A DNA stretch of 64,000 bases from Methylobacterium sp. WL1 (GCF_008000895.1 NZ_CP042823.1:3190001-3254000); one strand, 5' to 3'; shown: positions 1 through 9,742, counted from the first letter of the stretch. The notes: generated by a model from the letters alone, not told the origin. Numbers and translations are program-made.

Positions 1-1843
1 CTGTCCCGCTCGCCGCCTGGCTGACGTTGCGCACGATCTCCTGGGTCGCCGTGCCCTGCTGCTCCACCGCGGCCGCTACCGCGCCTGTGACGCGGTTGAT
101 GTCGCGGATGCGCGTCATGATCCCGCCGATCGCCTGCGTGGCGTGGTCGGTCGATCCTTGGATCCGACCGATCAGGCCGGTGATCTCTTCGGTGACGCGT
201 CCGGTCTGGGCAGCCAGTTCCTTCACCTCGGACGCAACGACGGCGAAGCCCCGTCCGGCCTCGCCCGCGCGCGCGGCCTCGATCGTCGCGTTCAGGGCGA
301 GGAGATTGGTCTGGGCCGCGATGCTGGAGATCAGCCCGACCGCGTCGCCGATCTTCGAGACCGCCTGGGCCAGGTCCTGCACCAGATGGCCGGTCTGGTC
401 CGCCTCGCCGACCGCCGCTTGCGCCAGGGTGGTCGAGCCCTCCACCTGCCCGGCAATCTCCCGGACGCTGGTGCCGAGTTGCTCCGCTGCGGCCGCGACC
501 GTGCGGACGTTGGTGGCCGCCTCCTCGGCGGCGGCCGCGACGCTGGTCGATTGCGCCGCAGCCTGGGTCGCGCTCGCCGTCAGGGTCTGGGCCGTGGCCT
601 CAAGCTCGGTGGCCGAGGACGAGACCATGCCGACGATCGCCCCGACGGCCTGCTCGAAGCCATCGGCCAGCGCATTCATCGCGCGCCTGCGCTCGGATTC
701 GGCGGCCTCGTCCGCCCCGCGCTTCGCCTCGGCCTGGTCGCGCGCCCGCTGCGCCACCAGCGCCTTGATGCCCTCGACCGCTTGGCCGACCAGGCCGATC
801 TCGTCGCCGCGCCGAGCCTCGGCGATCTCGGTATCGAGCGCGCCCTGGCTCATGCGCTGCAGGACGCCAACCAAGCGATTGAGCGGACGCGAGACGGTGA
901 GCGTCATCAGCCGGCCGACGACGAGGCCGAGCACGAGCAGGACCAGAAGGGTGGCCACCGCCAGCTCCTTCGCCAACAGCGTGGTCGAAGCCAGCGCCTC
1001 GGCGCTGTCGACCGAGAGCGCGATGTACCACTCGAGCGATGGCGGCAGGTTCGGGACGCGGGCGAAGGCGGTGAAGGTCGGCCGGCCGCCCTCCTGGGTC
1101 GCGGCAAGGTCGCCGCCGATCTTCGGCGGCGGCCCCGCGATCAAGTCCGACAGCGGTTTGCCGATCAGCTCCGCGCGCGGATGGGCCAGCACCGTTCCAC
1201 CGCGCGACACCAAATAGGCGTAGCTTTTGCCGCCCGCGCCGACCTCGGCGATCATCCGGGTCAGGGCGGCGCTGTCGAAGTCGCCTCCGATCACGCCGAG
1301 GACCGCCCGGTTCTTGCCGAAGACAGGCCCCGCCGCAGTTATCGTGACGGCGTTGGTTCCGGCGTCGATATAGGGCTCGGTCAAGACAGCTTGCCCCGCC
1401 GCCAAGGCATCCTTGTACCAGGGACGCTCACGCGGGTCGTAGCCGGAGGGCAGCTCGGACTTGGGCACCATTGTGTAAAAGCCGTCCGGACGGCCGATAT
1501 ACGCACTGAAGAAGAGGTTGCGCGCCATCGGCAGACCGAGGACGTCGTTCGCCTCCGGCCCGATTCCGGCAAGCGCGATCTGCTGCGCCATGAGCTGTGT
1601 CACGTCGAGCTTGCCGCGCAACCAGTTTCCGACACTCCGCGCCGATGCGACGCTCAGGCTCGCCATGTTTGCGTTGAGGTTAGCCCGTAGGGCGGAGGAT
1701 TGCGTGGCGTAGAGATAGGCAGAACTTGCGCCGAAGGCGGCACAGACCACGCTCAGGATCAGGAGCATAGCGCGGCCGGAGACTCCAAGGCGCGGTCGCC
1801 AGCCGCGCGCAGGTCCGACCGCGTTGAATTCCTGTCCCGACAT
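1..1843 (-). CDS. Methyl-accepting chemotaxis protein with dCache sensor (C-terminus cut by window)
   Basis: Transmembrane chemoreceptor that would pass a periplasmic ligand signal to CheA/CheW. Reading the minus strand from ATG 1843 gives about 614 codons, still open at position 1. A membrane segment lies near residues 25-46. A periplasmic dCache/PDC region follows, with the signature [12 protein letters not shown] near residue 132-143. The second membrane segment is near 292-314, then a HAMP domain and the cytoplasmic signalling domain. The signalling hairpin tip ([20 protein letters not shown]) sits near residues 500-520. Family and topology are clear; the ligand is unknown, although dCache receptors often bind amino acids or organic acids. 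Another intact receptor (29006) and a wrecked one (7121) lie in the same window but have different or no sensor domains. Confidence 0.93.
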   Translation of the reverse strand, partial: MSGQEFNAVGPARGWRPRLGVSGRAMLLILSVVCAAFGASSAYLYATQSSALRANLNANMASLSVASARSVGNWLRGKLDVTQLMAQQIALAGIGPEANDVLGLPMARNLFFSAYIGRPDGFYTMVPKSELPSGYDPRERPWYKDALAAGQAVLTEPYIDAGTNAVTITAAGPVFGKNRAVLGVIGGDFDSAALTRMIAEVGAGGKSYAYLVSRGGTVLAHPRAELIGKPLSDLIAGPPPKIGGDLAATQEGGRPTFTAFARVPNLPPSLEWYIALSVDSAEALASTTLLAKELAVATLLVLLVLGLVVGRLMTLTVSRPLNRLVGVLQRMSQGALDTEIAEARRGDEIGLVGQAVEGIKALVAQRARDQAEAKRGADEAAESERRRAMNALADGFEQAVGAIVGMVSSSATELEATAQTLTASATQAAAQSTSVAAAAEEAATNVRTVAAAAEQLGTSVREIAGQVEGSTTLAQAAVGEADQTGHLVQDLAQAVSKIGDAVGLISSIAAQTNLLALNATIEAARAGEAGRGFAVVASEVKELAAQTGRVTEEITGLIGRIQGSTDHATQAIGGIMTRIRDINRVTGAVAAAVEQQGTATQEIVRNVSQAASGT

Positions 1844-2190
1844 GCCCTGCCCTCGTCAGCCGCTAATCGATCGATCACCCCCGCAGGACCTGCATCCGTA
1901 AATCGACACCGATACTTGTTGTCGATAACTGGAATGCTGTCCGCGGACACTGAACGCTCGATCTTCATCGAAGCGTCTCAGCTGCTGGTTCAGAAGCATC
2001 AACCGTGCCGACCGCTTCGCTATTCTTCACAGCTTTCGGTCATCTTGCAATCTCTTGCTGCGCATCAAGGTGAGTGTCAGGGCTTTCTTGAATCTCTCAT
2101 CAAAATGCTGCCCGCCGGGATCCGTGCCCCCGGCGGAGCAGGTGTTTGTCGGTCATGATTGCGCTCGGGGCGAAGCGACCATCCCGCACA
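1844..2190. other. Intergenic gap between chemoreceptor start and DUF1236 gene end
   Basis: About 350 bp with no supportable gene on either strand. It must carry the promoter of the chemoreceptor starting at 1843. The stretch 1905-2060 is less GC-rich than its surroundings, as expected of a promoter region. I could not assign -35/-10 boxes or a sigma-28 consensus. Confidence 0.4.
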
Positions 2191-2763
2191 TCATGCAGGG
2201 ATCACGTCGACGATCTCATAAGTATCGGGATCGATGATCACGATGTCGTCGCGCACCAGGATGAAGTCATATCCCTCGTATTCCGGCACGATCTCGATGA
2301 TCGCGGGCGGAAGCCGGTGGAGCCTGACGGAGCGCGGGATCGCGGTTCCGACCGCGAGGCCGAACGCGACGTCCCGCAGCGGCGAGACACCGAGCCGGGT
2401 GATCGAGCCGCGGAACTCGGTGCGCTGACGGGTGTCGAGACGGCCGACCGCACCGCGGGCCGAACCGCCGCCGCGACCGCCCCGCACGCCGTCGCGCACG
2501 CCACGATCGCCGCGCTCACCTGCAGCCCCTCGATCGCCGCGCTGGTTGGGGCCTGTCTCATCGCGGCCGCCGCGGTCACCGCGCTGGCCTGGGCCGGTCT
2601 CGTCACGACCGCCGCGCTGTTCGACCGGGCCGCCGTCGCGGCCACCCCTTTCTGCAGCGTCGGGAGTGCCGCCCGGGCCGCCGGGGCCTCCCTGCGCAAA
2701 CGCCGTCGCCGCGCCGGCGATGAGGATGGCGGCCGCCACCGTGTCCCTGAAGATCCGCGCCAT
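2191..2763 (-). CDS. Exported DUF1236 protein with Gly/Arg-rich repeat region
   Basis: Protein of 190 residues with unknown function. A signal peptide (residues 1-23, ending in ATAFAQ) is followed by a Gly/Arg/Asp-rich low-complexity stretch (about 24-105) containing near-tandem copies of RGGRDETGP and QRGDRG. The C-terminal part (about 110-190) matches the DUF1236 pattern: paired IPRSVRLHRLPP and a closing IIEIVPEYEGYDFILVRDDI-type strand block, ending DPDTYEIVDVIPA. The start at 2763 was chosen because it puts the signal peptide at the N-terminus; an upstream in-frame start (2871) would bury it. It is likely periplasmic or surface exposed. DUF1236 proteins are frequent in Methylobacterium and Bradyrhizobium and have no assigned reaction. 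Confidence 0.8.
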   Translation of the reverse strand: MARIFRDTVAAAILIAGAATAFAQGGPGGPGGTPDAAERGGRDGGPVEQRGGRDETGPGQRGDRGGRDETGPNQRGDRGAAGERGDRGVRDGVRGGRGGGSARGAVGRLDTRQRTEFRGSITRLGVSPLRDVAFGLAVGTAIPRSVRLHRLPPAIIEIVPEYEGYDFILVRDDIVIIDPDTYEIVDVIPA

Positions 2764-2961
2764 GGCCTGTCGTCCCGTTGTGGTTGTGGTGCCTTCGGCA
2801 CCCGTGCCGGGCCGCAACGGGGTCCCGCGCAAAACCGTTCCGTGCCGGTCAGCGATCCAGGGCGAAGACAAATGACACTGTCGGCCGCTGTCCCGGCCAA
2901 AGTCCGATCACGGACTTGCGATCACGGTCGTCGCCTGTAACGTCGCCGCCATCGAAGAATA

Positions 2962-2979
2962 GGCCGGCTGTTACCGGCC
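2962..2979 (+). promoter_or_regulatory. Inverted repeat upstream of the dicarboxylate transporter gene
   Basis: GGCCGG and CCGGCC (2962-2967 and 2974-2979) are separated by six bases and end 24 bases before the transporter ATG at 3004. It lies in the divergent promoter region shared with the DUF1236 gene. It could be an operator or a leader hairpin; with this base composition chance is possible. Confidence 0.3.
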
Positions 2980-3003
2980 GATGAATCACGCGATGGAGAC
3001 GCC

Positions 3004-4368
3004 ATGTCCGCCCTGAGGGACGATACGATCGGTATCGCACCGAGTGCCGCCGACGACGCCGCCGACCGCAAGCGTCGGATCTGGGCGATCGTCGGTTCGT
3101 CCTCAGGTAATCTGGTCGAGTGGTACGACTTCTATTGCTACGCGTTCTTCGCGCTCTACTTCGCGCCGGCTTTCTTCCCCAAGGGCGATTCGACAAGCCA
3201 GCTCCTCCAGACCGCCGGCATTTTCGCGGTGGGCTTCTTCATGCGCCCCGTGGGCGGCTGGCTGTTCGGGCGCATCGCCGACCGGGTCGGGCGGCGGACC
3301 TCGATGGTCGTCTCGGTGCTGATGATGTGCTTCGGCTCGCTGCTGATCGGCATATTGCCGACCTACGAACATGTCGGCACGCTGGCCCCCGTCCTGCTGC
3401 TGCTTGCACGCATGCTTCAGGGCCTGTCGGTGGGCGGCGAATACGGCACCTCGGCGACCTACATGAGCGAGGTCGCGATCAAGGGGAAGCGCGGGTTCTT
3501 CGCCTCGTTCCAGTACGTCACGCTGATCGGCGGCCAGCTGCTCGCGTCGCTGGTCTTGGTGCTGCTCCAGACGGTGATGACCGCCCCGGAGCTGACCGCC
3601 TGGGGCTGGCGCATCCCGTTCTTCATCGGCGCCGGGTTGGCCGTGGTGGCGCTGTACCTCCGCCGCTCGCTCGCCGAGACCAAGGAAGCCGGCGACAAGG
3701 AGACCGCCGGTACCTTCGCCGAGCTGTTCAAGCACTGGCGGGCGTTCTGCGTCGTCCTGGCCTACACGGCCGGCGGCTCCCTGAGCTTCTACACGTTCAC
3801 CACTTACATGCAGAAGTACCTGGTCAACACCGCCGGCATGCCGAAGACCTCCGCGTCGCAGGTGATGACCTGCGTGCTGTTCGTGTACATGGCGATCCAG
3901 CCGCTGTTCGGCGCGTTGTCCGACAGGATCGGTCGCAAGGCGAACATGCTGCTCTATAGCGGCCTCGGCACGCTCATGGTGGTGCCGCTGATGACCGCTC
4001 TCGGGACCAACAAGGATCCCTACCTGGCCTTCGCCCTGATCACCCTCGGCCTGTCGGTGGTGTCGTTCTACACCGGCATCAGCGGCATCGTGAAAGCCGA
4101 GCTGTTCCCCACTAACGTGCGCGCCCTTGGCGTCGGCCTGTCCTACGCGCTGGCCAACGCCATGTTCGGCGGCACCGCCGAGTTCGTCGCCCTGTGGTTC
4201 AAGGACGCCGGCATGGAGAGCACGTTCTTCTGGTACGTGACCGTGCTGATGGCGGTGGCGTTCGTGGGTTCGCTGATCATGCCGAACCCCAAGGTGCACG
4301 GCTATCTCGACGGTGCCGGCACCGTGGAAGAGGCGCTCGGCAAGAAGCGCCGGTTCGCCCACGCCTGA
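3004..4368 (+). CDS. kgtP: Alpha-ketoglutarate permease-like MFS transporter (MHS family)
   Basis: Inner-membrane proton symporter of the metabolite:H+ symporter family, 454 residues, twelve predicted helices. The N-terminal block [20 protein letters not shown] and the loop [14 protein letters not shown] closely match the known E. coli KgtP sequence. So do the central [17 protein letters not shown] and the later [13 protein letters not shown]. This resemblance is stronger than to proline/betaine or citrate relatives, so alpha-ketoglutarate or a related dicarboxylate is the likely substrate. That substrate is inferred from family similarity. The gene stands alone, divergent from the DUF1236 gene, with a hydrolase gene 94 bp downstream. 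Confidence 0.9.
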   Translation: MSALRDDTIGIAPSAADDAADRKRRIWAIVGSSSGNLVEWYDFYCYAFFALYFAPAFFPKGDSTSQLLQTAGIFAVGFFMRPVGGWLFGRIADRVGRRTSMVVSVLMMCFGSLLIGILPTYEHVGTLAPVLLLLARMLQGLSVGGEYGTSATYMSEVAIKGKRGFFASFQYVTLIGGQLLASLVLVLLQTVMTAPELTAWGWRIPFFIGAGLAVVALYLRRSLAETKEAGDKETAGTFAELFKHWRAFCVVLAYTAGGSLSFYTFTTYMQKYLVNTAGMPKTSASQVMTCVLFVYMAIQPLFGALSDRIGRKANMLLYSGLGTLMVVPLMTALGTNKDPYLAFALITLGLSVVSFYTGISGIVKAELFPTNVRALGVGLSYALANAMFGGTAEFVALWFKDAGMESTFFWYVTVLMAVAFVGSLIMPNPKVHGYLDGAGTVEEALGKKRRFAHA

Positions 4369-4462
4369 ACCCGGCGGGCCGACGACAACGACGAGGCGGC
4401 CGGCCCGTACGCCCGATGACTGGCCTCCCGCCGATCGCGTGACACGAAAGCGGGAGGACACG

Positions 4463-5635
4463 ATGCTGAAAATCGCCGTCACGGGCGCCCTGGCTCTGCT
4501 CTGTTTCGGGGCCGCTCAGGGCGCTCGGTCCGAGGAAGCCGGGCCCTTCAAGCCGACCCGACCCGCCGGCTACTTCTTCGTCGGTGGCCGCTACGAGACC
4601 GCGAACAACCGGACGACCGCCCACGGGCAGATGTTCGTCGCGTATCGCGCACCGGAGCGGGTCACGCAGCCCTATCCGGTGGTGATGGTTCACGGCACGG
4701 CGCAGACCGGGACCAACTTCCTCGGGACGCCCGACGGACGGTCCGGCTGGGCCGACCGCTTCGCCGCCAAGGGGTTTGCGGTCTACGTTGTCGATCAGGT
4801 CGGGCGGGGACGCTCGGGCGGCGATGCGGAGACGTACGGACCCTACGCCCGTCTGCCCGCCGAGGACCTCGAGACCGTGTTCACCGGCCAGGAACGCTCC
4901 GGGCTCTACCCGCAGGCGAAGCTGCATACCCAATGGCCGGGCGGGCCGGGCCTGCGCGGCAACGCGGCTTTCGATGCGTTCTACCGCTCTCAGGTGCCCT
5001 ACATCGCGAGCGCCCTGAAGAGCGAGGAACTGGTCGATCCGGCGCTGATCGCGCTCCTCGAAAAGATCGGGCCGGCTATCGTGCTGACCCATTCGCAGGC
5101 CGGCGTTTTCGGCTGGGCGGTCGCCGACCAGCGGCCCGACCTCGTCAAGGCCCATGTCGCCGTCGAGCCGAACGGACCGACCTTCTTCGACGTCCGGTTC
5201 AAAGGCGGCACCGACTGGTACGAGCGGGTCGGGGACGCCCGGGCCCGCCCCTACGGCATCACCCGCGTGCCGCTGCATTTCGAGCCGCCGGTGAGTGGCC
5301 CGACGGACCTGACCGTGGTCCAGGCCGAGCGCGCGGCCGGGCCGGACAAGATCCGCTGCTGGTTGCAGGCGGAGCCCGCCCGCGCCCTGCCGAACCTCGC
5401 CAAGGTGCCCGCGGTAATCGTCACCGCGGAGGCCTCGTTCCGGGCGACCATGGACGATTGCACGGCGGCCTTCCTCACGCAGGCGGGCGCCAAGCCGGAC
5501 CGGCTGGCGCTGGCCGAGCACGGGATCCACGGCAACGGCCACATGATGATGCTGGAATCGAACAGCGATCAGGTGGCGGACGCGATCGTCGGGTGGATCG
5601 AGGGCCGGATCGGCGACGGCGATCCCCGGCCTTAA
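4463..5635 (+). CDS. Exported alpha/beta hydrolase
   Basis: Predicted secreted serine hydrolase of 390 residues. ATG 4463 is preceded by GGGAGG and starts a signal peptide (about residues 1-22, ending before EEAGPF). The fold signs are the oxyanion-region VVMVHGTAQTG (73-83), then DQVGRGRSGG. The nucleophile motif is T-H-S-Q-A-G with Ser211, a variant of GxSxG seen in a subgroup of esterases. The probable catalytic histidine is His360 in HGNGHMM. The acid residue may be Glu235 in AVEPNGP or a later Asp, which I cannot settle. Substrate unknown; an ester or lactone is plausible. It follows kgtP on the same strand, but the gap suggests its own start signals. Confidence 0.85.
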   Translation: MLKIAVTGALALLCFGAAQGARSEEAGPFKPTRPAGYFFVGGRYETANNRTTAHGQMFVAYRAPERVTQPYPVVMVHGTAQTGTNFLGTPDGRSGWADRFAAKGFAVYVVDQVGRGRSGGDAETYGPYARLPAEDLETVFTGQERSGLYPQAKLHTQWPGGPGLRGNAAFDAFYRSQVPYIASALKSEELVDPALIALLEKIGPAIVLTHSQAGVFGWAVADQRPDLVKAHVAVEPNGPTFFDVRFKGGTDWYERVGDARARPYGITRVPLHFEPPVSGPTDLTVVQAERAAGPDKIRCWLQAEPARALPNLAKVPAVIVTAEASFRATMDDCTAAFLTQAGAKPDRLALAEHGIHGNGHMMMLESNSDQVADAIVGWIEGRIGDGDPRP

Positions 5636-5644
5636 CGCCCTGCT

Positions 5645-5664
5645 TACCCTCTGCCGCGAGGGTA
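5645..5664 (+). terminator. Inverted repeat between hydrolase and gapR
   Basis: TACCCTC and GAGGGTA form a 7-bp perfect stem around a 6-base loop, 9 bases after the hydrolase stop. There is no U-run, so it may be a weak terminator, an mRNA 3' end stabiliser, or an operator for gapR (start 5691). Confidence 0.4.
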
Positions 5665-5690
5665 CGGCCCGTCATACGACGAGGCTTTGC

Positions 5691-5972
5691 ATGACCGACA
5701 TGACCGACACCGTGGGCGTCGCGGGCGACCGCATCCGCTCGATCATCGAGCGCGTGGAACGGCTGGAGGAGGAGATCAAGGACTTGATGGAGGCGAAGAA
5801 GGAGATCTTCGCCGAGGCCAAGGGCGAAGGCCTGGACGTTAAGATCCTCAAGGAGATCCTGAAGATCCGCAAGCAGGACAAGGACGAGCGCGACGAGCAC
5901 GAGACGCTGCTCGACGTCTACCTGCGCGCCATGGACGCGCCGGCCCCGGCCCCGATCAAGGCGGCCGCCTGA
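5691..5972 (+). CDS. gapR: GapR family nucleoid-associated protein (DUF2312)
   Basis: Small DNA-binding protein of 93 residues. The family, studied in Caulobacter, binds overtwisted AT-rich DNA and helps chromosome replication and segregation. The sequence shows the hallmark helical core: IRSIIERVERLEEEIKDLME followed by KKEIFAEAKGEGLD and VKILKEILKIRKQD. A charged segment DERDEHETLLDVYL follows, then a short Ala/Pro tail. Length and order match DUF2312. It is transcribed toward purC, which runs on the opposite strand and ends 39 bp away. Confidence 0.95.
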   Translation: MTDMTDTVGVAGDRIRSIIERVERLEEEIKDLMEAKKEIFAEAKGEGLDVKILKEILKIRKQDKDERDEHETLLDVYLRAMDAPAPAPIKAAA

Positions 5973-6011
5973 CGCGACCAAATGGGGCGGCGCTCGGGCG
6001 CCGTCCCGTCC

Positions 6012-7001
6012 TCAGACGACCGGCTCGGCTGCGAGATAGGCGGCGATGTTGCGCCGGACGCGGTCGAGCGGCACGTCGTCCGACTCGGGGAGCGTAAAGC
6101 GCGCGCCGGTGATCGTCTCGTAGGCCCGGATGTAGACCGCAGCGGTTTCCAGCACGATCTCGGCCGGGATCTCGGGGATCGGGTCCTGATACGGGTCGCA
6201 TCGGGCCACGACCCAGTTGCGCACGAAATCCTTGTCGAAGCTCTCCGGGGCGGTCCCCGCTTCGAAGCGCTCGGGGTAGCTCTGCGCGAACCAGTAGCGG
6301 CTGCTGTCCGGGGTGTGGATCTCGTCGGCGAGCACGATGCGCCCCTCCGGATCGGTGCCGAACTCGTACTTCGTGTCGGCCAGGATCAGCCCGCGCTCGG
6401 CCGCCAGTTCCTGGCCGCGGGCGAACAGCGCCAGGGCCGCTTCGGAGACGGTCCGCCATTGCTCCGGGGTGAGCAGGTTGCGCTCCAGGATCTCGGCTTC
6501 CGTCAGCGGCTCGTCGTGGCCCCCGTCGAACGCCTTGGTGGTCGGCGTGATAATGGGCTTCCCCAGGCGCTCGTTCGGCCGCATGCCGTCCTGGAAGCGA
6601 TGCCCGTACATCTCCCGCTCGCCGGCCCTGTAACGCGTGAGCACAGAGGTCGAGGTCGTGCCCGCGAGATAGCCGCGCACCACCACCTCGACCGGCAGGA
6701 TCTCCAGGCGGCGGCCGACCACGACGTTCGGGTCCGGGTAGGCCAGGACGTGGTTCGGGCAGAGGTCGGCCGTGCGCTCGAACCAGTAGCGCGCGGTCTG
6801 GGTCAGCACCTGACCCTTGAACGGGATCGCGGCGAGCGCCCGGTCGAAAGCGCTGATCCGGTCCGAGGTGATCAGGATGCGCCGTCCGTCAGGGAGGTCG
6901 TAATTGTCCCGCACCTTGCCGCGGTAATGGTTCGGCAATTCGGGCAGCGTCGCCTCGCGCAGGACCTGGTGGGCATGCGGGGCGAGATCTGCCGTGTTCA
7001 T
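6012..7001 (-). CDS. purC: Phosphoribosylaminoimidazole-succinocarboxamide synthase
   Basis: SAICAR synthase of purine biosynthesis: joins CAIR and aspartate using ATP, in the cytoplasm. 329 residues, the longer class found in many Alphaproteobacteria and in eukaryotes rather than the ~240-residue E. coli type. Visible motifs: [13 protein letters not shown] near residue 28-40, [19 protein letters not shown], and the aspartate-binding [13 protein letters not shown]. The ATG at 7001 opens the SAICAR fold without extra sequence. Alphaproteobacteria often carry a second, shorter purC elsewhere; this copy is intact. It is convergent with gapR and separated from the chemoreceptor remnant by 119 bp. 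Confidence 0.95.
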   Translation of the reverse strand: MNTADLAPHAHQVLREATLPELPNHYRGKVRDNYDLPDGRRILITSDRISAFDRALAAIPFKGQVLTQTARYWFERTADLCPNHVLAYPDPNVVVGRRLEILPVEVVVRGYLAGTTSTSVLTRYRAGEREMYGHRFQDGMRPNERLGKPIITPTTKAFDGGHDEPLTEAEILERNLLTPEQWRTVSEAALALFARGQELAAERGLILADTKYEFGTDPEGRIVLADEIHTPDSSRYWFAQSYPERFEAGTAPESFDKDFVRNWVVARCDPYQDPIPEIPAEIVLETAAVYIRAYETITGARFTLPESDDVPLDRVRRNIAAYLAAEPVV

Positions 7002-7120
7002 CGGACCGTTCCCTCAGGCTGCACGGCGACGGCGCCGCATCGCGTGTGTGCGCGGACAGCCGCGAGATTTCCAGCCCCCCGGGGCCCTTCGCAGTGGGCC
7101 GGCCTGCCCCGAGCGAGCGA

Positions 7121-7847
7121 TCAGGCGACCCGTACCGTGTCGAGGAAGCGCGCGACTTCGGCGGCGAGGTGCTCGGATTGCCGCGACAGTTCCGAGGCCG
7201 CATTCAGGGCCTGGATTGCCGCGGCGCCTGTGTCCTCGACGGCGTTGGCGACACCGGCGATGTTGGGGGTGACCTCACCCGTGCCCGTCGCCGCTTGACC
7301 GACGTTGCGAACGATCCCCCGGTCGACGCACCTTGATGCTCGACTGCCGTGGCGATGCTGATCGCCACGCCGTTGATTTCTTGGATGCGCGCGGTGATCG
7401 ACCCGAAGGCCGACGCCGCCTGGCCAGTCGGAGCCTGGACCCTGGCGATCTGGCCGGCGATCTCTTCCGTTGCCTTGGCGGTCTGCTCGGCCAAGGCCTT
7501 CACCTCGGAGGCTACGACCGAGAAGCCGCGGCCGGCCGCACCGGCACGAGCCGCTTCGATAGTGGCATTGAGCGCAAGCAGGTTAGTCTGCCCGGCGATC
7601 GACGAGATCAGCCCGACCACGTCGCCGATCCAGGCTACCGTGGCGCTCAGTTCCTGAACGGAGATTGCGGTCTGCACAGCCTCCGTGACGGCACCCAGCG
7701 CGAGCTTGGCCGAGCCGTCGACCTGCTGGCCGATCTCCTGTACCGATGAGCCCAAGACCTCGGATGCAGCCGCCACGTCTCGTTGACGTTGGATGCGGCC
7801 TGTTTGGCCGCGGACTGGACGGAGGTCTGCGCGGCCATGGCCGACAT
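7121..7847 (-). pseudogene. Decayed chemoreceptor signalling domain (two frameshifts, no sensor)
   Basis: Remnant of a methyl-accepting chemotaxis protein covering only the cytoplasmic signalling domain. The order on the minus strand is [12 protein letters not shown] in one frame, a break near 7776-7782, then [17 protein letters not shown] through the conserved hairpin [21 protein letters not shown] second break near 7315-7320 is followed by [18 protein letters not shown] to a stop at 7121. Membrane segments, HAMP and sensor are absent. About 15 bases are also missing in the [11 protein letters not shown] region. The residues match the intact receptor at 29006-30697 very closely, so this is probably a duplicated copy that decayed. 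The internal fragment has an AAGGAG eight to nine bases before ATG 7847, probably chance. Confidence 0.88.
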
Positions 7848-8118
7848 CGCGCCGATCTCCTTTTTCGTCTCGGTATCGGCCGGTGTGGGGAAAGAGGCTG
7901 ACCGCCTCCGCGACACCGCACCGGCATCCGAGGTGGTCCGCCAGAAACGCTCCTGAGCGCCTAATCCCGATCCAACATGGATGCACATCCGCATGATCCC
8001 TGGGTCGAGACGTCGCGCATAGAATCCGGCTGCTCGTCCGTTGGTCGCCAGCGACCTCGGAGCGCACGGCGCATTTCGACGACATGGCGTGTTGTCCACC
8101 GGTGAACACCAGTCACCC

Positions 8119-8140
8119 GCCTATGGTCGAGGCCATAGGC
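8119..8140. promoter_or_regulatory. 8-bp inverted repeat upstream of Crp/Fnr regulator
   Basis: GCCTATGG and CCATAGGC are perfectly complementary around a six-base spacer, ending 85 bp before the regulator ATG at 8225. Position and symmetry fit an operator, possibly for autoregulation by the Crp/Fnr protein, but the half-sites do not match the classical TGTGA or TTGAT consensus. Confidence 0.4.
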
Positions 8141-8224
8141 TGCTGCTATGCCGTCCCCGGATCAGCCCTCGAACGCGAGCGCTGAGGGCTGCGAGACTGG
8201 ATACGCTCGCCAGCCGGTGGGGGT

Positions 8225-8980
8225 ATGATGACGGGAGCTCTCGACCAGACCAATCGCCATCCCTTCATCCGTCGTATCGAGAGCATCGCCCTCTTCACCT
8301 TGACGGATGACGAGCGGGCCGCGCTGAACGCCGTGCCCATGCAGATTGCGCAGTTCGAGGCCTATCAGGATATCGTGCGGGAGGGTGACGAGCCGGGGCG
8401 CTGCTTCGCCCTGCTCGAGGGTATCGCCTGCACCTACAAATCCACGCAGGGCGGCAAGCGTCAGGTGATGGCCTATCATGTCGCGGGTGACATCCCCGAC
8501 ATGCAGAGCTTGCACCTGAAGGTCCTCGACATCAGCATCGCCGCCGTCGGCCCGAGCAAGGTCGGCTTCGTCCAGCACGAGGCGGTTCGCGCGCTGCTGC
8601 GAGCGTTCCCGCGCCTCGGCGACGCGCTGTGGCGGGCGACACTGATCGACGCCGCCCTCGTCCGTGAGTGGATGCTCAATACCGGACGCCGGGAGGCGTT
8701 CGCGCGCATGGCCCACCTGTTCTGCGAATTGATCACCCGTCTGGGCGTCGTCGGCCTCGCCCCCGATCTCACCTGCGACCTGCCGATGACGCAGCCGGAA
8801 TTGGCGGACGCCCTGGGGATCACGCCGGTCCATGTGAACCGCACCATCCGCGACCTGAAGGCCGCCGGATTGATCACGTTGCGCAGCCGGCGCCTTACGG
8901 TTCACGATTGGGACGGTTTGCGGGCCGCTGCGGAGTTCGACCCGACTTACCTTCACATCACCGATCCGGAGCCGGCCTGA
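8225..8980 (+). CDS. Crp/Fnr family transcriptional regulator
   Basis: Cytoplasmic DNA-binding regulator of 251 residues. The N-terminal half (about 15-135) is a cyclic-nucleotide-binding-type beta barrel with IVREGDEPGRCFALLEG. It lacks the Fnr cysteine cluster, so an oxygen-sensing iron-sulfur role is unlikely. The C-terminal HTH (about 150-225) reads MTQPELADALGITPVHVNRT with the recognition helix VHVNRTIRDLKAAGLI, typical of the alphaproteobacterial subgroup expanded in Methylobacterium and Bradyrhizobium. The effector cannot be named. An inverted repeat lies upstream, and the convergent PAS gene ends 14 bp beyond its stop. Confidence 0.9.
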   Translation: MMTGALDQTNRHPFIRRIESIALFTLTDDERAALNAVPMQIAQFEAYQDIVREGDEPGRCFALLEGIACTYKSTQGGKRQVMAYHVAGDIPDMQSLHLKVLDISIAAVGPSKVGFVQHEAVRALLRAFPRLGDALWRATLIDAALVREWMLNTGRREAFARMAHLFCELITRLGVVGLAPDLTCDLPMTQPELADALGITPVHVNRTIRDLKAAGLITLRSRRLTVHDWDGLRAAAEFDPTYLHITDPEPA

Positions 8981-8994
8981 CGCGTCCGCACGCC

Positions 8995-9612
8995 TCAGTT
9001 CAGCTGCGCGCGGCGAGCCTGCCGCTCCTGATCGGCCAGCCTGCGGCCGAGATCGAGCAGGAGCGCGTCGGCCCGCGCCCGCAGGGCCGGATCCTGCAGC
9101 TCGCAGATCGCGCGATGCGCCGCCATGGCGAAGTCCGCCGCGCGTTCCAGTGGCGTCTCCGCCTCATGGTGATCAAGCGCGCTAAGTGCCCCAACGGCAC
9201 GCTCTCCGCTCCGCACATCGGTGATGTCGACGATGATCCCGTGGCCGCTGATAGGCCTTCCCCGGTGATCGGCTAGGAATCTGCCACGGCCGAGCACCCA
9301 CCGGGTGGCGCCGTCCGCCGAACGGACCCGGTATTCGATGACATAGAGATCACCGTCACGGACGCGCCGACGGAGAAGGGCTAGCACCCTATCCCGATCT
9401 TCCGGATGAATACCCGCCGAAAACGCCGCTGCCGGAAGCCCCGCCTCAGCCGACTCCGGATCGACATTGAACAGTAGCGCCACGAACATGTCCGCACGGA
9501 CGCGATTTGAGGCGCCATCCCAGGACCAGTTGCCGGTCACGTCCAGCGCGTCGAGCGTCCCCCGGAAAGGTGTCGAACAAGTCTGGCATTCGAGCGGCTT
9601 GAATTTGGGCAT
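8995..9612 (-). CDS. Single PAS-domain protein
   Basis: Protein of 205 residues with one PAS domain of the PAS_3 fold (about residues 25-130). It shows NWSWDGASNRVRADM, HPEDRDRVLALL and RWVLGRGRFL, then GHGIIVDITDVR. It has no HTH, kinase, GGDEF or EAL output domain. The C-terminal 70 residues are helical and charged. It also has a Cys pair near the N-terminus (LECQTCSTPF). It may act as a stand-alone sensor or partner of a kinase. The convergent Crp/Fnr regulator next to it might be functionally linked, but that is only proximity. Confidence 0.8.
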   Translation of the reverse strand: MPKFKPLECQTCSTPFRGTLDALDVTGNWSWDGASNRVRADMFVALLFNVDPESAEAGLPAAAFSAGIHPEDRDRVLALLRRRVRDGDLYVIEYRVRSADGATRWVLGRGRFLADHRGRPISGHGIIVDITDVRSGERAVGALSALDHHEAETPLERAADFAMAAHRAICELQDPALRARADALLLDLGRRLADQERQARRAQLN

Positions 9613-9742
9613 CGCAGTATCTGGTTCCGAACCGGAATTTAACCTGGTTTAGTGGAACGGGCCGCAACTTCAATGAGCCAGAATTCGCAAAACCTCAACT
9701 TTTGCGTGTTTGTCACCGCTAGAACACAGAACGATTTAATCC

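Noticed and set aside
27..1690. Long plus-strand open frames over the first 1.7 kb
   Set aside because: They are antisense shadows of the minus-strand chemoreceptor, whose translation shows membrane, HAMP and signalling domains.
3103..4482. 459-codon minus-strand open frame opposite kgtP
   Set aside because: Composition is Glu/Arg/His/Gly noise typical of antisense in high GC DNA. The plus strand encodes a clear KgtP homologue.
7204..8109. Chemoreceptor-like open frame of 301 codons as an intact gene
   Set aside because: Only the middle matches the family. Both ends are out of frame with the conserved sequence, so it was called a pseudogene.
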